Positions 37,701 through 46,056 of a DNA stretch of 64,000 nucleotides are shown one piece after another. Position 1 is the first letter of the stretch; each line of letters begins with the position of its first letter. The notes below the pieces were generated by a model, which saw only the letters and a program-made list of their open reading frames with translations, ran no database searches and was not told where the DNA came from. Position numbers and translations under genes: made by a program. Source of the DNA: Flavobacterium sp. MFBS3-15 (lineage in GTDB: Bacteria; Bacteroidota; Bacteroidia; Flavobacteriales; Flavobacteriaceae). The stretch spans positions 79,042-143,041 of the forward strand of contig NZ_JAPCHV010000012.1 in NCBI RefSeq assembly GCF_026107645.2. Reading direction: 5' to 3'.

Positions 37701-40700
37701 CCGGAGGCCACACTGTTATCTTTACAGACAGTACTGGTGCAATCGGAACGGCTAACTTTACTGTTGGTACAGAAACGGATACAACATCCCCAACCATAAC
37801 TGCCCCTGCCGCTGTAACGGTGAATACCGATGCCGGAAGCTGTACCGCAACGGGAGTGGTTTTGGGAACGCCAACCTTTGCTGACAACTGTACGGGTGCG
37901 ACGGTAGCCAACAATGCACCGGCGGCATTCCCGATAGGAAATACAACCGTAACATGGACGGTAACCGATGCTTCGGGAAATACCGCAACGGCAACACAAA
38001 CCGTAACCGTTGAGGATAACGAAAACCCTTTGATAACTGCCCCTGCCAATATTACAAATAATGTAGGCGCAGGAAGCTGTGTGGCTACGGGAGTGGTTTT
38101 GGGTACACCGGTCTTTGGGGATAACTGTACGGGATCGACGGTGGCAAATAACGCTCCTGCAACCTTCCCGATTGGTGTTACTACAGTAACCTGGACCGTG
38201 ACGGATGCTTCAGGAAATACCGCCACGGCTACACAAACCGTAACGATTGAAGATAATGAAAACCCGATAATAACCGCACCGGCCAACATAGTAGCCAATG
38301 CTGATGCCGGAATATGTACTGCAACCAGCATAACGCTCGGCACTCCAACCTTTAGTGATAACTGTACAGGCGCAACGGTAACCAACAATGCGCCTGCCGC
38401 CTTTCCTATAGGCGATACGACAGTAACATGGACAGTGACCGATGGTTCGGGCAATGCTGCCACCGCTACACAAACCGTAACGGTAAACGACAACCAAAAC
38501 CCAACCATCACTGCCCCTGCCGCTGTAACGGTGAACACTGATGCCGGAAGCTGTACTGGAACGGCAGTCGCATTGGGTACGCCAACCTTTGCTGACAACT
38601 GTACAGGTGCGACAGTAGCCAACAATGCCCCGGCAGCATTCCCGATAGGGAATACAACGGTAACCTGGACGGTAACAGATGCTTCAGGAAATACCGCAAC
38701 GGCAACACAAACCGTAACCGTTGAGGATAATGAAGATCCGGTAATAACTGCCCCTGCCAATATTACAAATAACGTAGGCGCAGGAAGCTGTGTGGCTACG
38801 GGAGTGGTTTTGGGTACGCCGGTCTTTGGGGATAACTGTACGGGATCGACGGTGGCTAATAACGCTCCTGCAACCTTCCCGATCGGTATTACTACAGTAA
38901 CCTGGACTGTGACCGACGCCTCGGGCAATACCGCAACAGCTACACAAACCGTAACGATTGAAGATAATGAAAACCCGATAATAACCGCACCGGCCAACAT
39001 AGTAGCCAATGCTGATGCCGGAATATGTACTGCAACCAGTATAACGCTCGGCACGCCAACCTTTAGTGATAACTGTACGGGTGCAACAGTAAGCAACAAT
39101 GCGCCTGCTACTTTTCCTATCGGGGTGACAACGGTAATATGGACGGTAACTGATGGTTCAGGCAATGCTGCCACCGCTACACAAACCGTAACGATTAACG
39201 ACAACCAAAACCCAACCATAAATGCCCCTGCCTCTGTAACGGTGAACACCAATGCCGGAAGTTGTACCGCAACGGCAGTCGCATTGGGTACGCCAATCTT
39301 TGCTGACAACTGTACGGGTGCGACGGTAGCCAACAATGCACCGGCGGCATTCCCGATAGGAAATACAATGGTAACCTGGACGGTAACCGATGCTTCGAAC
39401 AACACGGCAACGGCAACACAAGTTGTAACCGTTGAGGATAATGAAGATCCGGTAATTACAGCTCCGGCGAACGTAACTGCCAATGTAGGCACCGGAAGCT
39501 GTACTGCACCGGCTGTTGCGTTGGAAACGCCAACCTTTAGTGATAACTGCACGGGATCGACCGTAGCAAACAACGCTCCTGCAACCTTCCCGATCGGTGT
39601 TACTACAGTAACCTGGACTGTGACCGACGCCTCGGGAAATACCGCAACGGCTACACAAACCGTAACGATTGAAGATAATGAAAACCCGATAATAACCGCA
39701 CCGGCCAACATAGTAGCCAATGCTGATGCCGGAATATGTACTGCAACCAGTATAACGCTCGGCACGCCAACCTTTAGTGATAACTGTACGGGTGCAACAG
39801 TAAGCAACAATGCGCCTGCTACTTTTCCTATCGGGGTGACAACGGTAACATGGACGGTAACTGATGGTTCGGGCAATACCGCCACCGCTACACAAACTGT
39901 AATGGTAAACGACAACCAAAACCCAACCATTACTGCCCCTGCCGCTGTAACGGTGAACACCGATGCAGGAAGCTGCACTGCAACGGCAGTCGCATTGGGT
40001 ACGCCAACCTTTGCTGACAACTGTACGGGATCTACAGTAGCCAACAATGCCCCGGCGGCATTCCCGATAGGGAGTACTACGGTAACGTGGACGGTAACCG
40101 ATGCTTCGGGCAACACAGCCACAGCAACACAGGTCGTAACCGTTGAGGATAACGAAAACCCTGTGATAACTGCCCCTGCCAATATTACAAATAATGTAGG
40201 CGCAGGAAGCTGTGTGGCTACGGGAGTGGTTTTGGGTACACCGGTCTTTGGGGATAACTGTATGGGATCGACGGTGGCAAATAACGCTCCTGCAACCTTC
40301 CCGATTGGTGTTACTGCAGTAACCTGGACCGTGACCGACACCTCGGGAAATACCGCAACGGCTATACAGACAGTGACAATTATTGATAACATAAACCCAA
40401 CTATAACTGCCCCTGTCTCCATTATTGCCAATAACACGCCTAACAGCTGTACAGGCAATCCTGCATTAGGCACCCCTGTAGTTTCTGACAACTGCCCTGC
40501 TGCAACCGTCGTAACGAATAACGCCCCTGCTGCATTCCCAATAGGCGTAACTGTCGTAACCTGGACAGTGACCGATGCAGGCGGCAATACAGCCACTGCA
40601 ACACAATCGGTAACCATACAGGACAACCAAAACCCCCAGCTGTCTGTACAAATGGTTGTTACGGTTCCGGCCAATAACGGCAGCTGCTTCGCTACAGGCG

Positions 40701-42325
40701 TAAATCTTGGCATTCCTACGGCAACTGACAATTGTACGGGTGTAACGGTAAGCAACAACGCGCCTGCACAATTCCCGGTAGGTACAACCATTGTGGTTTG
40801 GACCGCCACCGATGCTTCGGGCAATACCGTAACAAGAAACCAAACCGTAATTGTCCAGGATACGCAGACACCTACAATTACAGCCCCCGGCCCGGTTACT
40901 GTAAATGTTAACGGTGGTTACTGTTTTGCAACCAATGTACCGCTGGGTGCACCTGCAGTTACCGACAACTGTACAACCCTGACCGTACACAGCAATGCAC
41001 CGCAAATGTTCCCAATCGGCACAACAACTGTAACGTGGACGGTAAATGACGGGCACGGCAACATTGCTACAGCGACTCAATTAGTTACTGTAATCGATAA
41101 CCAGCTGCCATACCTTAATGTCCCTGATAACATTACCATGGAAGCAGGCGAAAACTGTGAAGTTACCGGCCTGAACCTGGGCACTCCGATAGCTGCCGAC
41201 AACTGTATGGCAGTAACGGTGACGAACGATGCGCCCGCAGCTTTCCCATTGGGTACCACAACGGTAACCTGGACCGCTATTGACGGCAGCGGCAATACAA
41301 CCACCGGGACACAAACCGTGACCGTGACGGCCCCTGCTGCGCCTGTGGCAAATGCGGAACAATCGTTCTGTAACGGATCTGTAGTAAGCGACATAGCCAT
41401 TACCGGCCAAAACATTGCCTGGTATGATGCCGAAACCGATGGTAACAGCGTTGCTGCCGATGCATTGCTAACGGATGATACTACGTATTATGCTGTAGCT
41501 GTACGCAATGGCTGTGAGAGTGTAACCAGGACAGCTGTACATGTAACCATAATTACGGTTCCTGCACCGGTGGGCGCTGCAATACAGGAATTCTGCAACG
41601 AGGCTGCAATAATTGACCTTGTGACCGAAGAAACCGTATTGTGGTATGCTGCTGCAAACAGTGATACGCCACTTGATCCTGACACAATGCTTGTTGATGG
41701 CACTGTTTATTATGCCTCATATACCGATCCTGTAACCGGGTGCGAAAGCGGAGCAAGGCTGGCGGTGACAGCGGTAATCCATGCAATCCCGGTTCCGGAA
41801 GGCAAAGCATTATATACCTTCTGCGATACGATGGTGCCGACTTTGGCAGAAATTGCGTCCGATTATCCGGGTGGCGTGTGGTATGCGGATAATGATGGCG
41901 ATGAACCGCTGGCACTTACAACCATGCTGGCAAATAACACTTCCTACTATGTACGCAACAGGGATGCCGCTACAGAATGCGAAAGCCCGGAAGCCTTTGA
42001 AGTTGAAGTGAAATTCATAGGCTGCGAGGTAACCGGCTACAACTACCTGACCCCGAATGGCAACGGTGAGAACGAATACCTGGAGTTTAAGAATATTGCC
42101 AACTTCCCCAAAAACAGGCTGGAGATATTTAACCGCCAGGGTAAAAAGCTGTATGAAACACAGGCATACGGCCAAAACGGCAACCTCTTTGACGGAAGGA
42201 CAAGCTCAGGCTCCAACAGCTACCTGCCAACAGGCAATTATTACTATGTGCTTGAGTACCTTAACGAGGTAACCGGACAATCGCATGTTATTAAAGGATT
42301 CTTTTACATCAACAACAATGAATAA
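34775..42325 (+). CDS. Giant HYR-repeat surface protein with type B (CHU_C) sorting domain
   Basis: The 2516-residue protein has a signal peptide ending FGAHAQ. In order: an N-terminal beta region; two cadherin-like modules (TDPDNATFTYAIV, DGTATSNTATVSINL); an NHL/SMP-30-like propeller segment (GDLIVADDTKVYHYD, about residues 660-920); a SprB-type repeat (EATITFSGGTGPYTY); and 15 HYR modules of about 79 residues (xITAP...GTP.F.DNCTG... NNAPA.FPIG.TTVTWTVTD.SGN). Three Ig-like modules containing FC...WY follow. The C-terminal CHU_C/gliding-motility domain reads YLTPNGNGENEYLEF...IFNRQGKKLYE. This tail marks secretion by the type IX system and SprF-type partner dependence. Likely roles are surface adhesion or gliding. 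The PorP/SprF gene overlaps its 3' end by 8 bp. Confidence 0.93.
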   Translation: MAKNYIQKIIIVLFFFSGFGAHAQLFSLSQADASGWDRPMTAGEQVCFPTAAAGTATLMFRITNDSGGGLALTGSPVVSISGVNAANFTATQPLQTVLTNGSSTTFTISYLPTAGTISNATVNVNYGGGSGTVTFTLKGAPFDLYGPMYPPFGTIMADGVGMTGRPGGRDILLTNVSMALQTTTYWGPQVNSAGILQLQTSLNNNTYTNQETFTFIAAESNLPQGRAVWRGTTNIQNAINGTTPIVYLRATLLTRRADNTIVPLIDPTTLGLSAQIGGLVPFTSLTDYLKANYLIEASLNGINWQPYLDFYDAYPTPPGPLPGQGIGNAYSSVSNGFYWINHKPTLTQNQILPCNEGGTAAITTARLNATDREDMPTHPEWLVFRFETQNAGTNPLGFGTGVLKKNGVQMVETDTFTLQDLQNNLITYEHNGGETVYDEFQFSLVDSKGKLASDSGFSIFNFKINISPVNDAPVAGNLQFDTSYIAPYDGNLTATDPDNATFTYAIVTQPTSGTVSVNASTGAFTYTPTSGAPGTDSFTYTVNDGTATSNTATVSINLVNLPPANNNSQWTILEDQFIDATFVATDPEGTAVTYQLATQAASGVATVESNGYFTYTPNPTEYGTDTFTYTATDAQGNTSNPITVTLNVRPRLDPGDLIVADDTKVYHYDPATSQSILLTENQGLNEAINVAYKQNAGLFIYDKDNGLIRIDPFTGVQSLVSPVTNFASGGPIGGPPGMLVTGPDTIIVCDSDGIKSVTISTGAVTTLFSGGSLSYPTGLAYLDNGDLLVSDAGMILGGSSKIIRITPAGVQTIVSSGNNIILPLDIILKDQNTLIVADGAAFAGGTDKIYTIDIITGTQTVLSTGGDISIPSGLDIFGNTVYVVNKMGSMKVLGVNATTGAQTVIPGPALSNPWGLLVIPENIVIDNTSITGTSCVETADGEATITFSGGTGPYTYTIGSTTANAVSPVTISNLAAGGHTVIFTDSTGAIGTANFTVGTETDTTSPTITAPAAVTVNTDAGSCTATGVVLGTPTFADNCTGATVANNAPAAFPIGNTTVTWTVTDASGNTATATQTVTVEDNENPLITAPANITNNVGAGSCVATGVVLGTPVFGDNCTGSTVANNAPATFPIGVTTVTWTVTDASGNTATATQTVTIEDNENPIITAPANIVANADAGICTATSITLGTPTFSDNCTGATVTNNAPAAFPIGDTTVTWTVTDGSGNAATATQTVTVNDNQNPTITAPAAVTVNTDAGSCTGTAVALGTPTFADNCTGATVANNAPAAFPIGNTTVTWTVTDASGNTATATQTVTVEDNEDPVITAPANITNNVGAGSCVATGVVLGTPVFGDNCTGSTVANNAPATFPIGITTVTWTVTDASGNTATATQTVTIEDNENPIITAPANIVANADAGICTATSITLGTPTFSDNCTGATVSNNAPATFPIGVTTVIWTVTDGSGNAATATQTVTINDNQNPTINAPASVTVNTNAGSCTATAVALGTPIFADNCTGATVANNAPAAFPIGNTMVTWTVTDASNNTATATQVVTVEDNEDPVITAPANVTANVGTGSCTAPAVALETPTFSDNCTGSTVANNAPATFPIGVTTVTWTVTDASGNTATATQTVTIEDNENPIITAPANIVANADAGICTATSITLGTPTFSDNCTGATVSNNAPATFPIGVTTVTWTVTDGSGNTATATQTVMVNDNQNPTITAPAAVTVNTDAGSCTATAVALGTPTFADNCTGSTVANNAPAAFPIGSTTVTWTVTDASGNTATATQVVTVEDNENPVITAPANITNNVGAGSCVATGVVLGTPVFGDNCMGSTVANNAPATFPIGVTAVTWTVTDTSGNTATAIQTVTIIDNINPTITAPVSIIANNTPNSCTGNPALGTPVVSDNCPAATVVTNNAPAAFPIGVTVVTWTVTDAGGNTATATQSVTIQDNQNPQLSVQMVVTVPANNGSCFATGVNLGIPTATDNCTGVTVSNNAPAQFPVGTTIVVWTATDASGNTVTRNQTVIVQDTQTPTITAPGPVTVNVNGGYCFATNVPLGAPAVTDNCTTLTVHSNAPQMFPIGTTTVTWTVNDGHGNIATATQLVTVIDNQLPYLNVPDNITMEAGENCEVTGLNLGTPIAADNCMAVTVTNDAPAAFPLGTTTVTWTAIDGSGNTTTGTQTVTVTAPAAPVANAEQSFCNGSVVSDIAITGQNIAWYDAETDGNSVAADALLTDDTTYYAVAVRNGCESVTRTAVHVTIITVPAPVGAAIQEFCNEAAIIDLVTEETVLWYAAANSDTPLDPDTMLVDGTVYYASYTDPVTGCESGARLAVTAVIHAIPVPEGKALYTFCDTMVPTLAEIASDYPGGVWYADNDGDEPLALTTMLANNTSYYVRNRDAATECESPEAFEVEVKFIGCEVTGYNYLTPNGNGENEYLEFKNIANFPKNRLEIFNRQGKKLYETQAYGQNGNLFDGRTSSGSNSYLPTGNYYYVLEYLNEVTGQSHVIKGFFYINNNE
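37790..41100 (+). repeat. Tandem HYR-coding array with a 711-bp higher-order period
   Basis: Fifteen HYR modules (about 237 bp each) lie in tandem inside the giant gene. Modules 1-11 fall into an A-B-C order that repeats. The A-type module starts (ccaacc...) are at 37790, 38501, 39212 and 39923, exactly 711 bp apart, giving 3.7 copies of a three-module unit. Nucleotide identity between units is very high. The last four modules have diverged. This is recent in-frame tandem duplication. Confidence 0.92.
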
Positions 42326-43238
42326 ATATATAACCGCCATACTAATTACGGCAGGCACCGCCCTGTTGGCACCTGCCCATGCACAGTCGGACATAAAGCT
42401 GACGCTAAATGCCATGAACCCGCTGATGTATAACCCTGCTTATGCCGGATCATACGAAGGCATCAGCGTATCGGGCATTTACAGCACCCAATTTGTAGGC
42501 TTCCAGGGAGCGCCGGTAACGCAACTTCTTTCGGGGCACACAAGGATTGGCGACAACATTGGCGCAGGGCTTTCGCTCATCAACGACGAAGCCGGGCCTG
42601 TGAAAGAGTTTAACTTTGAAGGAAACTTCTCTTACAATGTTGAGATAACACAGGACTTCAGCATCGCCATGGGATTGAAAGGGGGGGTGAACAACTTTAC
42701 CATCGACTACAACCTGCTGTCGGTTAAAGATCCGGGAGAGATTGGAAATTCAGACAAGTATTCCCAAATAGCCCCTATTGTCGGGGTTGGGTTCTATGCG
42801 TACCTGAACAATACGTTCCTGGGCGTTTCGACACCCAACGTGCTTACTACAAAATATTATGACGATTTTGACAATAAGGTCGCCAAAGATAACCTGTACC
42901 TCTACTCCACCCTGGGCCACCGCTTTGAGCTGGACGACGAGATAACGCTTACGCCGATGGCAATTTTACGCTATACTGATGGTGTTGACCCGGAGATGGT
43001 TTTTATGGCCAACCTCAACTGGCAGGAATTTCTTTTTGGAGGCATCAACGTGCAGCCCGATACCAGTGTGGGCGGGTTTGCCGGTTTCCGTTTCCTGGAA
43101 ATGTTCCGTGCCGGTTATTCGTATGATACCTCAATTAACCGCTTCAGGGCCTACAACCAGGGAGTGCATACCCTATTCCTGTCTTTCGACATGTTCAGCG
43201 ACAGGGACCACAACCGCAAGCCCTTTAATTTTTATTGA
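42318..43238 (+). CDS. Type IX secretion PorP/SprF-family outer-membrane protein
   Basis: The 306-residue protein has a signal peptide (MNKYITAILITAGTALLAPAHAQ). The start at 42318 is used because the upstream ATG at 42285 precedes the signal sequence. PorP/SprF features are LNAMNPLMYNPAYAGSYEGIS near the N-terminus, beta-barrel strands, and RAYNQGVHTLFLSFD near the C-terminus. SprF-type proteins are needed for type IX export of large proteins with type B C-termini. The 8-bp overlap with the giant HYR gene makes it its dedicated partner. A terminator follows. Confidence 0.93.
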   Translation: MNKYITAILITAGTALLAPAHAQSDIKLTLNAMNPLMYNPAYAGSYEGISVSGIYSTQFVGFQGAPVTQLLSGHTRIGDNIGAGLSLINDEAGPVKEFNFEGNFSYNVEITQDFSIAMGLKGGVNNFTIDYNLLSVKDPGEIGNSDKYSQIAPIVGVGFYAYLNNTFLGVSTPNVLTTKYYDDFDNKVAKDNLYLYSTLGHRFELDDEITLTPMAILRYTDGVDPEMVFMANLNWQEFLFGGINVQPDTSVGGFAGFRFLEMFRAGYSYDTSINRFRAYNQGVHTLFLSFDMFSDRDHNRKPFNFY

Positions 43239-43270
43239 TTTGTGTATTGGGAAAACACAGGTCGATTTGG

Positions 43271-43294
43271 AAACAGCCTTCGGGCTGTTTTTTT
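43271..43294 (+). terminator. Terminator after the PorP/SprF gene
   Basis: Stem AAACAGCC/GGCTGTTT with a stable TTCG tetraloop is followed by a T run, 33 bp after the stop codon. Confidence 0.85.
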
Positions 43295-43310
43295 ATGTAC
43301 TTACATGGCC

Positions 43311-43400
43311 GGTAGCCCCGGCCACAGCGGCATCCTGCAGACCCGCGGCGGTGGGGAAGCAGATATAGCGAAGGGCGGGACGGCGCATAGCAATTGCACT
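43311..43400. repeat. Flavobacterial intergenic repeat, copy 1
   Basis: This GC-rich stretch in otherwise A/T-rich spacer contains AGCGGCATCCTGC (43326-43338) and GCAGATATAGCG (43359-43370). The same two blocks recur at 60831-60870. It has internal complementarity (CCGCGGCGG) and no ORF. It belongs to a dispersed family that I recall from many Flavobacterium genomes; its function is unknown. Confidence 0.5.
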
Positions 43401-43424
43401 ACAGCCGGCTGCTCCTGAAAAACA

Positions 43425-43452
43425 AAAACCGGTACATTCCTGCACCGGTTTT
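43425..43452 (-). terminator. Terminator for the minus-strand gene at 43521
   Basis: Stem AAAACCGGT/ACCGGTTTT (43425-43433 and 43444-43452). On the minus strand it is followed by a T-rich tract (plus-strand AAAAACAAAAA). It lies 69 bp past the stop codon. Confidence 0.7.
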
Positions 43453-43520
43453 CGGCATTGATAAAACCCAACTAAATATAAAACACACACTAAACTGTTG
43501 GCATTATGGGAAAACAACAG

Positions 43521-44357
43521 TTATTGTTTGCAAATTTTTATCTTCTCAACACGGCTGCCCGACTGCACCTGTACTATATACATTCCCGTTGCCAGGCTGC
43601 TTATGTCGGCTTCGTGCGACAGCGTATTAGGTGTTTCGGTGCGTAGCAGCTGGCCGGAAAGCGAGTAGATGTCGAGCCTGTCGATGGTATTTTGCCCAAT
43701 CACTTTCAGCCTGCCCGATGTTGGGTTAGGATAAACAGACAAGTGTTGGGTAAGCAGGTTCTCCCCTGTTCCCATGGTTAACGCCTGCACCGAAATGGCA
43801 TCGAGGTAAAACAGGCCTTCATTCTCGAACGACTGCACATCGAACTTTATATAATAATTACCCGAAGCAGGCACGGTAAACGCGGCAGTGGTATGGTTGG
43901 CAGCTGTAGCACCTGTAACGTTAAGGTGTGTAGCAAGGTCATCATAATAGGTTGTACCGGGCTGGTTGAGCTGTACCCCAAACCTGCCGATGGACTTGGC
44001 CGCATCGCTATTACCATAACGATAGGAAACAGTGTACTGCACCCCCTGCTGAAAATAGATCTCGTGGGTAAACAGCTCGGCCCCAATGGTGGGTATCATG
44101 GCACCACCCCCGGGATTGCCGGTGTAGGTATCGTAGGCCAACAACTTGCCGTCGAACCCTGCAACAGGGCCTGCAATGCTTTTAAAAACCTCCTGAGAGG
44201 CAAAGGCAACCCATTGGCTATCCATGCAGTCGGGCAGCGCGGGGACGGTGACGCTTTCGGTAGCTGCAGTATAGGGAACGGTAAAATTTTCGCCACACTG
44301 GGCGTTGGCAAGCTGCACACAGCAGGCCATTACTAATGGTAGGGTAATTTTTTTCAT
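43521..44357 (-). CDS. Exported adhesin-like protein with type A T9SS sorting domain
   Basis: The 278-residue protein has a signal peptide (MKKITLPLVMACCVQLANAQ) starting at 44357. The middle is a jelly-roll/cleaved-adhesin-like beta domain (FTHEIYFQQGVQYTVSYRYG, FTVPASGNYYIKFDVQSF, FYLDAISVQ). The last 75 residues are a type A sorting domain (LSVYPNPTSGRLKV, DIYSLSGQLLRT, LATGMYIVQVQSG, KIKICKQ). It is therefore exported by the type IX system and attached to or released from the surface. No enzymatic motif is visible. The next gene on this strand (44490) has the same kind of tail, but 132 bp separate them. Confidence 0.88.
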   Translation of the reverse strand: MKKITLPLVMACCVQLANAQCGENFTVPYTAATESVTVPALPDCMDSQWVAFASQEVFKSIAGPVAGFDGKLLAYDTYTGNPGGGAMIPTIGAELFTHEIYFQQGVQYTVSYRYGNSDAAKSIGRFGVQLNQPGTTYYDDLATHLNVTGATAANHTTAAFTVPASGNYYIKFDVQSFENEGLFYLDAISVQALTMGTGENLLTQHLSVYPNPTSGRLKVIGQNTIDRLDIYSLSGQLLRTETPNTLSHEADISSLATGMYIVQVQSGSRVEKIKICKQ

Positions 44358-44418
44358 GGTATTGGGATTTGTTGACTGCACCCCCAAGCTACACTCATAC
44401 GGTTAGTCCTCACCCCGG

Positions 44419-44437
44419 CCCTCTCCAAAGGAGAGGG
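44419..44437. repeat. Short intergenic hairpin CCCTCTCC-AAA-GGAGAGGG
   Basis: A perfect 8-bp inverted repeat with a 3-nt loop lies in the gap between two T9SS-substrate genes, flanked by related ACACTCAT segments. There is no T tract, so it is not a standard terminator. It looks like a dispersed intergenic repeat. Confidence 0.5.
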
Positions 44438-44489
44438 TGGCGGAACGTAACACTCATGCCGGATAGTGTCGTGGGGTTAAACGGGTAAT

Positions 44490-45956
44490 TTAGTTAATAA
44501 TAAGCTTTTCAGTTTTGTGTAATGTATCGGTTTTTACCTGTGCGATGTACATTCCTTTTTGGAGGGAAGCCAGGTTGATAGGCGAACCATCGGCAACATT
44601 ATCACTATAGACCTTTTTGCCTGCCAGATCATATATAGAGATGGAGGCTGGTTCATTGGTAATAATATGCAGCAGGCCGGTTGTAGGGTTGGGATACATG
44701 GTGAAAGTTATTGCTTGCTGCCCGGGTGTGCCAAGCATTCCGCTGGTTTTAAAAGCCGCGGGTACAGCAAGCACCGACCCGAAATTCTCTACAAATTTGC
44801 TGAAAATCACCTCCCCTCCCGATTCTATCTCAATGCCGTGCGGGGTTTCTCCTATCATCCAGCCCCATCCATTGGCGGAGTAAAATTCAACCGAATGGCA
44901 TTCCACATCGTTGCCGGGCAGGGTAAACTGGTGTATTTTGGTTGTATTGGCATCGGCGCCCCCGCCCCCGAAAAAGTCTTCGTTGCCAAACTCATACGGC
45001 CCGCCCGAGCCTACTACAACGCCGGCGCTGTTCTTTATTGCCCAGGATATTTCGCCCGGGTAAAAATTGGTATGTACCTTAACGGTGATATTGTTGCCGC
45101 CTTCAAGCGTTTCGGTAACATTAAATATGTCGGAAGCAGTTTGAACGTTACCGGGAACTGCTCCGTTGATGCTGGTCACTACAGCCTCATAATTATCGGC
45201 GGGGCCAATGGAGATTGGGTCGAGCATGATGGTCGTATCATCAAACATTGGGATATTGCCTGTGTAATTCTTCACAGCCAATACTTCGAAACCGTTGCGC
45301 AATTCTATCGTAGCCGAAGTTATGGTCTGGAAGCCATAATTGGTTACCGATACTTTGGGTACGGCAGAGCCGCCTTCACATACTACCAGGTCATCAATAA
45401 CAGTCTTTCCGTGTTGCTGGAGGTCGGTAAGTACTCCGCAGTTCGCATTGATGTTGTCACGGAAAGCAGGAAACTGCAGTTGCTCTACTTCGCTCACCTT
45501 GCCATTGGGGCATATCCTGAAAATGGTAGGGAAATAGTTGATCTGGTACAGCTGTCCCACATCCCAGCTATCGATAACAGGATACGGCGAATGTTTGGTC
45601 CAGTCACCCGCCGTTACGCCATTGTCGCCCGGCATATTGGTACCGTAAAGCGACTCAACCGAGGTGCCGTTGTCTCCTTCGATGAAAAGCACCACAAGGT
45701 CGTCAGAGCCTTCGGGGCCATAGGTGTAATACAGTTGCTCGAGTACACCCGACTCATGGTAGTTCCAGCAGGGGCCGCACCATGTGGCCGAAATGTCTAG
45801 GATGACTGTCTTGCCCTGCGCAAGGTAATCGGAGAGCGTGTGCGTAGTCCCGTTGATGTCGGTCACGGTAAAATCGGGGGCATCGCTGCCGGGAGCGATC
45901 TGGGCCGATGCGGCCATACCCGTGAGTGTAAACAAAGTAAGTAGCAGTTTTTTCAT
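44490..45956 (-). CDS. Exported thioredoxin-like protein with type A T9SS sorting domain
   Basis: The 488-residue protein has a signal peptide (MKKLLLTLFTLTGMAASAQ); the start at 45956 is preferred over 45992. Residues 22-180 form a TlpA/Omp28-type thioredoxin domain with active site WCGPC (Cys60, Cys63) and cis-Pro region NYFPTIFRICPNGKV. The middle part is beta-rich (VSVTNYGFQTITSATIELRNG). The C-terminus is a type A sorting domain (TFTMYPNPTTGLLHI, ISIYDLAGKKVYSD, LQKGMYIAQVKTD). It would be a surface or secreted thiol-disulfide protein. Substrates are unknown. Confidence 0.9.
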   Translation of the reverse strand: MKKLLLTLFTLTGMAASAQIAPGSDAPDFTVTDINGTTHTLSDYLAQGKTVILDISATWCGPCWNYHESGVLEQLYYTYGPEGSDDLVVLFIEGDNGTSVESLYGTNMPGDNGVTAGDWTKHSPYPVIDSWDVGQLYQINYFPTIFRICPNGKVSEVEQLQFPAFRDNINANCGVLTDLQQHGKTVIDDLVVCEGGSAVPKVSVTNYGFQTITSATIELRNGFEVLAVKNYTGNIPMFDDTTIMLDPISIGPADNYEAVVTSINGAVPGNVQTASDIFNVTETLEGGNNITVKVHTNFYPGEISWAIKNSAGVVVGSGGPYEFGNEDFFGGGGADANTTKIHQFTLPGNDVECHSVEFYSANGWGWMIGETPHGIEIESGGEVIFSKFVENFGSVLAVPAAFKTSGMLGTPGQQAITFTMYPNPTTGLLHIITNEPASISIYDLAGKKVYSDNVADGSPINLASLQKGMYIAQVKTDTLHKTEKLIIN

Positions 45957-46056
45957 AATAAACAGTTTAAATTTAGGCTTGCCAAAAGGCAATAGTTATC
46001 CTCCCGGCGCCAAAATAGTGCTTAGGGCCGTCAAAAGTTTTCAATAAGGTTTCTAT

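Noticed and set aside
37790..40400. Regular direct repeats that might suggest a CRISPR array
   Set aside because: The unit is about 237 bp, coding and in frame, without short unique spacers. No cas genes are present.
37633..40824. Very long open frame (1063 codons) on the minus strand
   Set aside because: It lies opposite the HYR array. The repeat period is a multiple of 3, so the absence of stops in one module is copied in all. Its translation is low-complexity Val/Ala/Pro text without a start context or domain.
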